DNA of 64,000 nt from NCBI RefSeq assembly GCF_009939295.1, contig NZ_WVIC01000010.1:37951-101950 (forward strand), read 5' to 3'. The translations under genes and the position numbers were made by a program. This stretch comes from Petrachloros mirabilis ULC683. GTDB lineage: Bacteria; Cyanobacteriota; Cyanobacteriia; Thermosynechococcales; Thermosynechococcaceae. The notes beneath the pieces were generated by a model that saw only the letters and a list, made by a program, of their open reading frames with translations, made no database searches and was not told the DNA's origin. Below are positions 25,538-34,256 of this stretch, in pieces. How positions within the stretch are numbered: position 1 is the stretch's first letter; every line of letters begins with the position of its first letter.

Positions 25538-27879
25538 GATGACAGCAATTGTTCCAGGACTTCAGCATTAATTTTGATCAGGTCTTCTCCATCCGTTAAA
25601 GATTCATCACAAATCTCAAAAGCAACATCATTGATGACTTCTAATGCCCCATCTAGCATTAATTCTAAATTACTGGCCTGGATTTCTAAATGATCTCGGC
25701 TCCAACTTTCTTGTTGTGCCATGACTTGCAGAAGTTGTGAGTGAAGTGTGTCAAGACCAGCAATTGACTCAAAGTCTGTCTCCAGTTCTAGAGATAGTGA
25801 TTGTGCTTCCTCTTCTGCAAAAATATCTCCTAACAAACTGGCAACTCTGGCTGACTCCCTTTGTTTTTGCCGAATAGTTTCTAAGTTCAAGGTAAATTCT
25901 GAGGTCTCTTTCTTTGACTTTATGCGGGCGTTTTTTGTCTCCTCGTCTAAGGGTATGGGAATTGCGTAGCCACTGCTTGTTACCGTTGCAGGTTTAACCG
26001 TAACTGGGTCGGTAGATGTAACTTGTCGATCAGTACTAAAGTTGTGAATGTGACTGTAAACATCGTCAGGTTCAAAGCCTAAAAGAGGATAAATTTTGCT
26101 CAGGGTTGAAATTTCTGAGGGACTAATCTGCCCATTAGCCCCTGCTACACTGATCAAGAAGTTGGCGACTTCTGATTTTTCATTGGAACTCATTTTATCT
26201 AAATTATTTTTGAGCCCACGTAGACTCAGCTTTTCTTGAAGTAACCAGGTTAAGTGGGCTTTCAATCGAATACGCTCCGCCTCAGATAAATGAAGAGAAG
26301 TCTCAAGGTATTCTTCTAGATATTGCTGCTTGAGAATATCCGCAGTGTTTCCTACTTTGGCAACCGTTGCAGCTAAATGCATCAGTGACATCGCTGCTGT
26401 ATAGTCCTGAGATAGGGCTGATATATCCTCGGATCCGGGCTTAAAGAGAACTACTCGACCTCCTTTTTTGAGGGGCTTACCGCCAAAGCGTACATCTGGT
26501 TCTAGTCCACATCTAAGCTTTTCTAAGCCTTGTGCTAATGTTGTGGACTCTGCCTTGGTTAGCTTATCAACAGCAGGTGAAGACCACTGACAAAGTAGCT
26601 CATCCGTCGAAATTTGTACCTGTTTATTTTTGCCTAGCGTTTCAGAAAGCCATTGCCCAAAACGATGAATCTCACTATCTTTAAGATCTGCAATCAGTTC
26701 TGGAGGTAATAAAGCAAGGGCAACTCTAGAATCCGGATTTCCATCGTTTCGCCCTAACCATCGACTGTAGGGATCTAGGGCATCAGTACACTCATCAATG
26801 AGCACTTGCAATTGATCCAGAGGAGTCTTTTTGGCTGTAATATCCGGCAGGTTATTGATCTGTAATGTAATGCTGCTTCTCACAAAACCAAAGCTTGCTG
26901 GGCGGTAGCGCGCCTGAAGCTTTTGCTTACTGGCTTTTAGAATCATGCCTTGACCGTACTGCTGTTGATATTTAATTTTGAGCAGTTTCTGAAATTCTTG
27001 AGAGCACCGAGTCGCAGGAGTTCTGAGTCGAGCTTTTTCGGAATGAAGATACCAGGAAAATAGCCAATCTGCTGGTATTGGCTGACTTGAAGCAACCAAC
27101 TGACCTAAGCCAATTTTGAGGCTTAGGGGCATCTCATCATCTATTCTTTCCAACGGTGGCTGCTGCATTTCAGATATGTTTTTTGGCTTTTGGAGCAATC
27201 GACAGACATCTAGAAGTCCAGAGGCATACCCTTGAAAAGATTTGCTATGGCCATAGATACTAAGTAGTCGCGTGAGTTCCGAAGTGATTTGGGCAAGCTC
27301 TTCAGAGATATCGGTGTTCAGATATTGAAAGTCTCTAAGGACTCTACGCTCTAACCCATAAAAGAATAGAAAAACATATCCAATGGCGGCATTTGGGTCA
27401 CTCCGGTCATTGGCTAGCCATTCCAGATAAGCTGCTCGATTTGATGCTGAAATTTGATTATACGCAGGCCAGTAACCCATGTCAGCGCCTGCATAATTTG
27501 GATTTTTGGTTTCAATTTGGAGGTTGGGATTGATTAAGCAGGGATCGTTCCTGCTATTGGGGTTATCATCCTTTAGCTGAGTGCCAACGTAAATCATGCC
27601 TCCAGGGATAAGATACTCTGCGACTTGAATGCTTTTTCCTGGAGGTACCCAAATGGCTTGCGATTGATCAGAAGGTGAAACTTGAAATTTTGACGGTGGC
27701 GTATGCTTTGTTTGAGTTTTACCAAGGGGAGCCGTACCCCTGAAAGGGAATGACTGTGCCTTTTTGCGTTGAGCCTGGGGCTGTTTCTGGCTTTGAGGCT
27801 TTTGTTCTCCAGAGGGCTTTTGGGTGTGCCTTCTCAACCCCATAAGCTCTGTAAATAATATTTTCAGCCAGTCCAGCAT
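25534..27879 (-). CDS. TerB_N/TerB/TerB_C multidomain protein
   Basis: First gene of the three-gene operon, 781 residues. After a Gln/Lys-rich disordered stretch, TerB_N is seen at about 75-270 with IWVPPGKSIQVAEYLIPGGM, MGYWPAYNQISASNRAAYLEW and GYVFLFFYGLERRVL. A TerB-like helical domain follows at about 515-615 (VANFLISVAGANGQISPSEI, acidic metal-site type), and TerB_C ends the protein (FTLNLETIRQKQRESARVASLL). These domains belong to the tellurite-resistance-related set that is also found beside DNA-processing genes. A AAGGGA lies 13 bases before the ATG. No membrane segment is seen. Role inferred: sensor or scaffold for the ATPase and helicase. Confidence 0.85.
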   Translation of the reverse strand: MLDWLKILFTELMGLRRHTQKPSGEQKPQSQKQPQAQRKKAQSFPFRGTAPLGKTQTKHTPPSKFQVSPSDQSQAIWVPPGKSIQVAEYLIPGGMIYVGTQLKDDNPNSRNDPCLINPNLQIETKNPNYAGADMGYWPAYNQISASNRAAYLEWLANDRSDPNAAIGYVFLFFYGLERRVLRDFQYLNTDISEELAQITSELTRLLSIYGHSKSFQGYASGLLDVCRLLQKPKNISEMQQPPLERIDDEMPLSLKIGLGQLVASSQPIPADWLFSWYLHSEKARLRTPATRCSQEFQKLLKIKYQQQYGQGMILKASKQKLQARYRPASFGFVRSSITLQINNLPDITAKKTPLDQLQVLIDECTDALDPYSRWLGRNDGNPDSRVALALLPPELIADLKDSEIHRFGQWLSETLGKNKQVQISTDELLCQWSSPAVDKLTKAESTTLAQGLEKLRCGLEPDVRFGGKPLKKGGRVVLFKPGSEDISALSQDYTAAMSLMHLAATVAKVGNTADILKQQYLEEYLETSLHLSEAERIRLKAHLTWLLQEKLSLRGLKNNLDKMSSNEKSEVANFLISVAGANGQISPSEISTLSKIYPLLGFEPDDVYSHIHNFSTDRQVTSTDPVTVKPATVTSSGYAIPIPLDEETKNARIKSKKETSEFTLNLETIRQKQRESARVASLLGDIFAEEEAQSLSLELETDFESIAGLDTLHSQLLQVMAQQESWSRDHLEIQASNLELMLDGALEVINDVAFEICDESLTDGEDLIKINAEVLEQLLSS

Positions 27880-28279
27880 GATTGTTTTCCCTTGGCTCCG
27901 TCAATTCCACTGGTTTCCGATTACCCAATGGTACGATTTGCTTGCCCGCTGTGGTGCCTTAGCGAAGCTTACTGTCAGGTATCGCATATCTGGATTTGTG
28001 CTGGATTGCATTAGCGTTTATGGTTGGCTCGTAGCTTGATATTTTTAAGCTGTAAAGCAATGCCATGCTCGAAAAACATCTACAGTGATAGTCTGGCATG
28101 GTATCTTTCCCCTCTAGCCCCAAGATTTATCACGCCATTGACATAGATAATCTTCCCAGCATTGTAGCAAGTGTGTGACTAGTTTCTGATGCAAGCCGCA
28201 TTGCCAGTGTGTGCTTTGGGGCTTCTTGCCGACCAAGCTACACTGAAGCTGAATGCAAACCCGCCAAGAGGGGGCAATC
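27880..28279. other. Intergenic region between divergent genes
   Basis: 400 bp separating the defence-like operon (minus) from the DUF29 gene (plus). Short open frames exist but look like chance. No repeat, tRNA or clear terminator is visible. It must hold both promoters. Confidence 0.4.
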
Positions 28280-28771
28280 ATGCAAACTCAGCCTCAATCC
28301 ACCACGCTCTACGATGCTGACTTTTATGCCTGGACACAGCAACAGGCTGAACGTTTGCGTTCTCGAAAGTTAGACCAACTGGATATTGAGAATCTAGCTG
28401 AGGAGATTGAATCCTTGGGCAGACAGGAACAACGAGAGTTAGAAAATCGGTTAGGGGTGCTGCTGGGACATCTGCTGAAATGGCATTATCAACCACAACG
28501 GCGTTCTGGCAGTTGGTTTGCCACCATTCGCGAACAGCGAAGACGAATACTAAGACATCTGAAGGCAAACCCTAGCTTGAAACCTTATTTTGCTGAAGCG
28601 ATTGCAGAGGGCTACGAGGATGGGCTCGATCTGTTCACCAGAGAAACTGGCTTAAATCCTGATGAACTCCCCCAGTCATGCCCCTTTTCAGTAGAACAAA
28701 TCTTTGAGGAAGTGATCGAATTCCCTGAACCTCCGTCGCAACCTACGAGCCGAAAGCCACTGAAGCTGTGA
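28280..28771 (+). CDS. DUF29 family protein
   Basis: 163 residues, all of one DUF29 domain: YDADFYAWTQQQAERLRSRK, LDIENLAEEIESLGRQE, LLGHLLKWHYQPQRR and WFATIREQRRRI are the standard family blocks. The ATG at 28280 is preferred over 28253 because GAGGGGG lies just before it. DUF29 genes are very common in cyanobacteria and their role is not known; some sit next to toxin-antitoxin-like genes. Single gene here. Confidence 0.85.
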   Translation: MQTQPQSTTLYDADFYAWTQQQAERLRSRKLDQLDIENLAEEIESLGRQEQRELENRLGVLLGHLLKWHYQPQRRSGSWFATIREQRRRILRHLKANPSLKPYFAEAIAEGYEDGLDLFTRETGLNPDELPQSCPFSVEQIFEEVIEFPEPPSQPTSRKPLKL

Positions 28772-28955
28772 AGCGATACTCAACCTCAGTGCGGAACTAC
28801 TGTACTCGTATAAGCCATTGCATTGGCAGGGGAGCCATAACACCATATCCACCCTGAGTGGCAAGGCTCAATCATTTGTAAGATCCTTTAGTCTCTTCAC
28901 AATCGCTGAAATCTTTGATTGGCAAGGGTTACAGACACTTAACCTATTTGACATT

Positions 28956-29063
28956 TATAGCGGTTCTCACCTGAGTGAGATACGGGGTGTGGGGGTGGAA
29001 CCCCCACGCAGGGGGCACTGCCCCCTGCACCCCATGTACTCCATTGATCTGTAAACCGCTATA
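28956..29063. mobile_element. MITE-like element with TATAGCGGTT ends
   Basis: A 108-bp element bounded by perfect 10-bp inverted ends, TATAGCGGTT and AACCGCTATA. The core holds nested palindromes GTGGGGGTGG/CCCCCAC and CAGGGGGCA/TGCCCCCTG. The stop codon of the phosphoesterase gene (29059-29061) lies inside the right end, so the element forms that gene's 3' end. A shorter relative lies at 55725-55787. Confidence 0.65.
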
Positions 29064-30168
29064 ACACAAACTGGGTATGGTTAGCAGATAGGTATGGCTC
29101 AGCATCTGATCCATGGGGGGACGGGACGCTAAAAGCCTCAAAAAATTGGCGTAAGGGCGGCGGCAACTGCGGAAAGCTGAAGCTGGGATCGCCGTCGGCG
29201 ATGGTCGCCCAGAAGTACCGCAGGTCGGGGGCAAAGGCTTCGGCTTTGGCCAAGGGCAGGCTCAGGGGGGGTGCCATGAGGAATTTGGTCATGAAGCTGA
29301 TGCTGCGATCGCCCATCCATTCCCGCGAGGATTGTTGCAGATGGGGCCAGTTGGGAACGGCCTGCACCCGCTCAGATTCAACCTTAACCTGGAGCTGACC
29401 CGAGGAGTTGGGGTGAATTTGCACCAGCCGATAGGGGTGGGGATAGCTAACCAGCGACCCGGTGGTGATGTCATAGAGGCCCTGTTCCTGAGCAATGTCC
29501 TGCACATGAAGGTGGCCGGTAAACACCAAGGGCACCTGCGCCTGTCGCAAAATCTGGGTCAGAGCAGGGGCATTCCTGAGCATGTAGCGGCGACCGATGG
29601 GGTGCTGAGATTGACCTGGCAGATGCTCTAGGACATTGTGATGCACCATCACCAGGATCAGATCCTGGGGGTGCTGTGCCAGTGTCGCTTCTAGCCAGTG
29701 GAGTTGAGCCTCATCCAGCCAGCCAATCTGACGCCCCTGATCGTCAAACTGGTTGGAGTTTAGGGCGATCAGGCGTACCCCTGGCAAGAGTTCGCAGGTG
29801 TAGTAATGGCGATCGGTGTCGCCATAGCCACATTGGCGATAATATCTGGGAAAGTCAGCCCAGCTAATGGAATGACCGTCGGCAGTAGGAACAGGCACGT
29901 CGTGGTTGCCAGGAATCACGTAGGCGGGGAAGGGTAGCTGAGCTAGGCGCTGACTCAACCAGGTGTGGTTGTCGGGTTCGCCGTGCTGGGTGAGGTCACC
30001 GGGCACCAGCAAGAAGTCTGGCTCCAGACGACACAGGTGTTCGAGAACCTGCTCTAAAACTGGGATGCTGATTTCAACCAGGTGGAAGCGGCGGGGATGG
30101 TTTAGGAGGGTATGGGGGAGGCCAATATGGGGGTCGCTGAGGATGGCGAAGCGAAAATCAAGGGACAT
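29059..30168 (-). CDS. Metallophosphoesterase (calcineurin-like, CpdA type)
   Basis: Hydrolase of phosphoesters with a two-metal site. The signature is complete: Asp and His in FAILSDPHIG, GDLTQHGEPDNH, GNHD in VIPGNHDVPV, His in MVHHN and GHLH in FTGHLHVQD. This order matches class III cyclic nucleotide phosphodiesterases, but the substrate cannot be told. The ATG at 30168 has AGGTC eight bases upstream; another ATG lies at 30174. About 369 residues with a C-terminal tail that is longer than CpdA. Its last codon and stop fall in the end of a MITE-like element. Confidence 0.88.
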   Translation of the reverse strand: MSLDFRFAILSDPHIGLPHTLLNHPRRFHLVEISIPVLEQVLEHLCRLEPDFLLVPGDLTQHGEPDNHTWLSQRLAQLPFPAYVIPGNHDVPVPTADGHSISWADFPRYYRQCGYGDTDRHYYTCELLPGVRLIALNSNQFDDQGRQIGWLDEAQLHWLEATLAQHPQDLILVMVHHNVLEHLPGQSQHPIGRRYMLRNAPALTQILRQAQVPLVFTGHLHVQDIAQEQGLYDITTGSLVSYPHPYRLVQIHPNSSGQLQVKVESERVQAVPNWPHLQQSSREWMGDRSISFMTKFLMAPPLSLPLAKAEAFAPDLRYFWATIADGDPSFSFPQLPPPLRQFFEAFSVPSPHGSDAEPYLSANHTQFVL

Positions 30169-30243
30169 GGGCATGACCTGGGAAACAGCGTCAGGGCAAA
30201 CCGCAGTTCACCTCTCCTAGGGTAGTCTGTCACATTAGATTAA

Positions 30244-30395
30244 CGTGAGTTCGACGACTTATCCGCCCTCACCCCCTAGCCCCCTCTCCCAACATTGGGA
30301 GAGGGGGAACAGAGCAGAAATTCAACGTTTTAGCCCCTCTCCCAGGATTGGGAGAGGGGTTGGGGTGAGGGCAGACGAGAGCTGTCGAACTCACG
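30244..30395. mobile_element. MITE with perfect terminal inverted repeats and 9-bp target duplication
   Basis: A 152-bp element with perfect 12-bp ends, CGTGAGTTCGAC and GTCGAACTCACG. The identical 9-mer TTAGATTAA flanks it on both sides (30235-30243 and 30396-30404), as expected of a target-site duplication. The core is made of CCCCTCTCCCAACATTGGG and related palindromes seen in many cyanobacterial repeats. No frame is present. The intact ends suggest a recent insertion. Confidence 0.75.
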
Positions 30396-30435
30396 TTAGA
30401 TTAAGATCCCGTGACTACGTGCTGGAAAGTTGAGT

Positions 30436-30490
30436 GGGGTTAAATTTTGACGGGTCATAGACTTTCAAAATTTTCCTGACAGAACACTAG
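30436..30490. repeat. Short dispersed repeat (copy B)
   Basis: Same family as the repeat at 2371: GGGGTTAAATTTTGA on one side and TCAAAATTTTCCTGACA on the other, forming an inverted repeat. It overlaps the stop codon of purH. Confidence 0.5.
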
Positions 30491-32061
30491 TGTAGAAAAT
30501 GGCGGGTGCCGGTGAAGGCCATGACAATGCCCAATTCGTTGGCGGCCTGAATTGAGTCGCCATCCCGGAGACTGCCCCCAGGTTGGACAATGGCGGTGAT
30601 CCCTGCCGCCGCCGCTGTGCGCACGGAGTCATCGAAGGGGAAAAAGCCATCGCTGGCTAGAACCGCGCCCTGAGCCTTTTCTCCAGCTTGGTCTAGGGCA
30701 ATTTTGACCGATCCGACTCGGTTCATTTGACCTGCGCCGACGCCCAGGGTGGTGCGATCGCAACTCACCGTAATAGCATTAGACTTGACATGCTTGACCA
30801 CCTTCCAGGCAAACAACAACTCAGCTCGCTGGTCTGCCGTGGGCTCAGCCGTGGTTACCCACTGCCAGTGGGAGGGGGGCGTGAGGGTGTCATCAGTGGC
30901 CTGGGCTAGCCAGCCCCCGGCAATGGCTTTTAGCTGTAAAGGTGGCCCTGTGACCAGATCGGGGAGCGCTAGAACTCGGAGGTTGGCTTTAGCCTTGAGA
31001 ATCTCCACCGCTTCAGGGTTGCAGGCCGGAGTCACCACACATTCTAAGAACGTTTTTTTAAGTGCCATAGCGGTGGCTGCATCCAGGGGACGATTCAGAG
31101 CCACAATGCCGCCAAAGGCAGAGACCGAGTCTGCTGCCAGCGCCTTTTCGTAGGCGGTCACCAAGTCCTCCCCTTGGGCGACGCCGCAGGGATTGTTGTG
31201 CTTGAGAATGGCAGCAGTGGGGGGATCATCCGAGCCAGCAAATTCAGCAATGATCTGACGGGCTGCTTCTAAATCCACCAGATTGTTGTAGCTGAGGGCT
31301 TTACCCTGGATCTGGGTGGCGGCGGTCCAGCCCGTGGGCGTGACGCCACTTTGATGCCAGATGGCAGACTGATGGGGATTTTCACCGTAGCGCAGCACTT
31401 GATGGGGTTGACCTGCGATCGCCAAGGGGTGAGGCTGGGCTGTCGCTTCCGGTGCCGTCTGCTGTTGCAAATAGGTGGTGATCGCCTGGTCGTAGGCGGC
31501 GGTGCGGGCAAAGACTTGCAGGGCGCAGGCTTGCCGAAAGGCCTGAGAGGTCTGTCCCTGGTGTTGAGCCATTTCTTGCAGGCAGCCTTCATATTGCTGG
31601 GGGGAGCAGAGTACCGTGACATGGGCAAAGTTTTTGGCTGCCGCCCGCAGCATAGCTGGCCCACCAATATCGATTTGTTCGACTGCTTCCGCCAAAGCAG
31701 TAGCCGGATCCAGGTTCTCGGATTGAGCGGCAATGGTCTGCTCAAAGGGATAGAGATTCACCACCACCAAATCAATGGGCAGAATATTCTGCTGAGCCAG
31801 ATCAGCAATGTCACTTCCCACATCCCGTCGTGCCAGGATGCCGCCGTGCACCCGGGGGTGCAGAGTTTTGACCCGACCGCCCAGAATTTCTGGTGCCCCA
31901 GTATAGTCAGACACTTTGGTCACGGGTAACCCCGCAGCCTGGAGGGTAGCAGCCGTGCCCCCACTGCTGAGGAGGGTAAAGTCAAAGTTGCTGACTAGGC
32001 GCTGGGCAAATTCAATCAGGCCAGTTTTATCAGAGGTGCTCAGCAGGGCCAGACGGGGCAT
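30487..32061 (-). CDS. purH: Bifunctional AICAR formyltransferase / IMP cyclohydrolase
   Basis: Catalyses the last two steps of purine synthesis, from AICAR to IMP. 524 residues, typical length. The N-terminal MGS-like IMP cyclohydrolase domain (about 1-195) starts MPRLALLSTSDKTGLIEFA and has LLSSGGTAATLQAAGL, KTLHPRVHGG and NIDIGGPAMLRAAAKN-type sequence. The C-terminal transformylase domain shows LRYGENPHQSA, LKHNNPCGVA and the end SDGFFPFDDSVRTAA. Monocistronic on the minus strand. Confidence 0.97.
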   Translation of the reverse strand: MPRLALLSTSDKTGLIEFAQRLVSNFDFTLLSSGGTAATLQAAGLPVTKVSDYTGAPEILGGRVKTLHPRVHGGILARRDVGSDIADLAQQNILPIDLVVVNLYPFEQTIAAQSENLDPATALAEAVEQIDIGGPAMLRAAAKNFAHVTVLCSPQQYEGCLQEMAQHQGQTSQAFRQACALQVFARTAAYDQAITTYLQQQTAPEATAQPHPLAIAGQPHQVLRYGENPHQSAIWHQSGVTPTGWTAATQIQGKALSYNNLVDLEAARQIIAEFAGSDDPPTAAILKHNNPCGVAQGEDLVTAYEKALAADSVSAFGGIVALNRPLDAATAMALKKTFLECVVTPACNPEAVEILKAKANLRVLALPDLVTGPPLQLKAIAGGWLAQATDDTLTPPSHWQWVTTAEPTADQRAELLFAWKVVKHVKSNAITVSCDRTTLGVGAGQMNRVGSVKIALDQAGEKAQGAVLASDGFFPFDDSVRTAAAAGITAIVQPGGSLRDGDSIQAANELGIVMAFTGTRHFLH

Positions 32062-32301
32062 GGTGGTTATTTGTTAATTGAGTCAAAAGGGGTCTGATCC
32101 AGAATAAGGGATATGGCTATCTCAAAGAAATAAGGAGTTTAATTCGAGGGGAATGGGGCAGGGGCTATCGCCTGGTTAGCTGACCGTCTGCACCCTCAGC
32201 AGTGTATAAACCACAAGGACTCAGCAGCTTGCTAACGGCTGGGTTCATAAACCCTTCAACCTCTCTCCTACAATAAATGTATCCCCGTAGTCCTGAGTCC
32301 C

Positions 32302-32874
32302 ATGGTTAGCACCGTTACCCAGAGCCTTACCTTTGAGGAATACCTCGCCTACGACGATGGCACCGACCACCACTACGAACTTGTGGATGGGCAATTAATT
32401 CTGATGACACCTCCGAGAGTTGAACATTTCCTAATCGTTGATTTCATCGACATGGCTTTAAGAGCTGAAATGCAAAAGCGGTCTTTACCATGGCTCACCT
32501 TTCGCGAAAGCGGCGTCAGAACTGGATACGCCAAGTCTCGATTGACCGACCTCTGCATTGTCGATCAAGCCCAGGCGAAAGAACTACTAGGGCAATCCGC
32601 CGTCTTTCAAACTGCCCCTCAGCTCATTGTAGAAGTCGTCAGCCCCGATTCCATCGCTCGGGATTATCGCTACAAACGCTCTGAATACGCTGCCCTTGAA
32701 GTCCCCGAATATTGGATTGTGGATCCTCTTGAGGCCAAATTCACGCTACTGGTCTGGGAAGAAGGCTGGTACGAAGAAACCGTGTTGACCGGGACACAGG
32801 CACTCGCCTCTGTGACCTTTCCTGAAGTGAGTTTAACCGTCGATCAAATTTTGTCCGCTGGCAGCTTAGGGTAA
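32302..32874 (+). CDS. Uma2 family endonuclease-like protein (DUF820), copy A
   Basis: 190 residues with the PD-(D/E)XK-like fold of the Uma2/DUF820 group: YELVDGQLILMTPP, LCIVDQAQAKELLG, then LIVEVVSPDSIARDYRYKR and EYWIVDPLEAKFTLLVW. Uma2 genes are present in tens of copies in cyanobacteria; they are thought to be mobile-element-related nucleases but biochemical roles are unknown. A degraded paralogue lies at 42925 beyond the cas genes, sharing even the intergenic sequence that follows it. Confidence 0.88.
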   Translation: MVSTVTQSLTFEEYLAYDDGTDHHYELVDGQLILMTPPRVEHFLIVDFIDMALRAEMQKRSLPWLTFRESGVRTGYAKSRLTDLCIVDQAQAKELLGQSAVFQTAPQLIVEVVSPDSIARDYRYKRSEYAALEVPEYWIVDPLEAKFTLLVWEEGWYEETVLTGTQALASVTFPEVSLTVDQILSAGSLG

Positions 32875-32964
32875 ATCCAGGAACTGAGTTCCTTCGCAAT
32901 GATGCAACTGAGCGACTCTGACTCCGAATTACAATAGACCCATCCCATCTCCCCCTCAGTGCTT

Positions 32965-33558
32965 ATGGTGACCACCATTCCCCTCCAGATTCCCAAAACC
33001 CTGCGGGTCAGCGACGAGCAGTTCCTCGAATTCGTCAAAGCCAACCCTGAGCTGAGGCTCGAACGCACCGCCAGCGGAGAACTCATTGCCATGCCCCCCA
33101 CCGGCAGCGAAAGCGGATTTTACAACTCAGAACTCAATGTTGATGTTGGCCTCTGGAACCGCCAGCAGCACTCTGGCAAAATCTTCGACTCCTCCAGTGG
33201 CTTCCGCCTCCCCAATGGAGCGATTCGTTCCCCCGATGTGTCTTGGGTGTCTCAAACCCGCTGGGATGCGCTCACCCCGAAGCAGCGGCAGGGCTTTGCT
33301 CCCCTATGTCCAGATTTTGTGGTTGAGCTGGTCTCTAAAACCGATACCCTGGCAGAGGTTCAAGCCAAAATGGTGGAATACCAAGAAAATGGTTGTCGGC
33401 TGGGGTGGCTGATTAATCCTAAAACCCGAACGGTAGAAATTTATCGTCCCGACCGACCGGTTGCAACGGTTGCCTTTAGCGAACCGTTGTCAGGAGAAAA
33501 TATCTTGCCGGGGTTTGAACTTAACCTTCAGACTATTTTTGGTGCAGAAGAGGAATGA
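32965..33558 (+). CDS. Uma2 family endonuclease-like protein, copy B
   Basis: 197 residues: TLRVSDEQFLEFVKANPELR, ELIAMPPTGSESGFYNSEL, SPDVSWVSQTRWDAL, CPDFVVELVSKTDTL and GCRLGWLINPKTRTVEIYRP are the family blocks, including the conserved Pro-Asp and Glu of the nuclease core. The ATG at 32965 is chosen over a GTG at 32959 because the paralogue at 43328 starts the same way. Its last four bases overlap the next Uma2 gene. Truncated paralogue at 43328. Confidence 0.88.
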   Translation: MVTTIPLQIPKTLRVSDEQFLEFVKANPELRLERTASGELIAMPPTGSESGFYNSELNVDVGLWNRQQHSGKIFDSSSGFRLPNGAIRSPDVSWVSQTRWDALTPKQRQGFAPLCPDFVVELVSKTDTLAEVQAKMVEYQENGCRLGWLINPKTRTVEIYRPDRPVATVAFSEPLSGENILPGFELNLQTIFGAEEE

Positions 33559-34175
33559 CCATGATTGCCAGTCGCGATCGCATTCAGCTTACCGCCGCAG
33601 CCTACCTGGACTGGGAGGCGCAGCAGCCGATTAAGTATGAATATCTGAATGGCGAAGCCTACGCCATGACGGGGGGTACCCTGGCTCATAACGATATTGC
33701 GGTGAACTTGACGACTCTGCTTAAGAACTATCTTCGCGGTAAACCCTGTAAAGTGCGGATGGCGGACGCCAAGGTTGGTGTAACGGAGCAAGGTCCATTT
33801 TTCTATCCTGATGTATTAGTGACCTGCGATCGCCGCGATCGCACGGCTAAAACTATTGTTCAGCATCCCTGTCTAATCATTGAGGTACTCTCTCCAGGTA
33901 CAGAAGGCTACGATCGCGGCGAAAAATTCAAGCACTACCGAAAACTAGAAAGCTTGCAAGAATATGTACTAGTCAGCTCTGTCAATCAGAATGTAGAAAT
34001 CTATCGCCTCAATGCCCAGAATAAATGGGAGCTGACGCCTTACTCTGCAGATGAAGTTGGCACTTCTCGTCCCGTTGAATTCACTAGTCTCGACTTTCAG
34101 GGCGCGATCGCAGACATTTACGAGGACGTAGAGTTTGTCCCGGAATCCTCTGATTCGATGACAGAAATCCTTTAA
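33555..34175 (+). CDS. Uma2 family endonuclease-like protein, copy C
   Basis: 206 residues of a different Uma2 branch: YLDWEAQQPIKYEYLNGEAY, NDIAVNLTTLLKNYLRGKPC, YPDVLVTCDRRDRT, HPCLIIEVLSPGTEGYDRGEKF and YVLVSSVNQNVEIYR. It overlaps the preceding gene in ATGA, so the two are coupled. A second ATG is two codons in. It lies just before the WYL regulator of the cas operon but no functional tie can be shown. Confidence 0.87.
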   Translation: MTMIASRDRIQLTAAAYLDWEAQQPIKYEYLNGEAYAMTGGTLAHNDIAVNLTTLLKNYLRGKPCKVRMADAKVGVTEQGPFFYPDVLVTCDRRDRTAKTIVQHPCLIIEVLSPGTEGYDRGEKFKHYRKLESLQEYVLVSSVNQNVEIYRLNAQNKWELTPYSADEVGTSRPVEFTSLDFQGAIADIYEDVEFVPESSDSMTEIL

Positions 34176-34256
34176 AGCTCTAGTCATTTCAAACCCGGAA
34201 GCTTTTCTGCAGGGTAAGCCAGATAGGATGGTGGCGACACTATCTGAGGAAACCTG

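Noticed and set aside
21955..27879. A complete BREX phage-defence system
   Set aside because: Only BrxD-like and BrxHI-like proteins are present; no PglZ, PglX, BrxC, BrxA or BrxB gene lies in the window.
27824..28039. 71-codon plus-strand frame before the DUF29 gene
   Set aside because: It overlaps the start of the TerB-domain gene on the other strand, lacks a ribosome-binding site and has no recognisable features.
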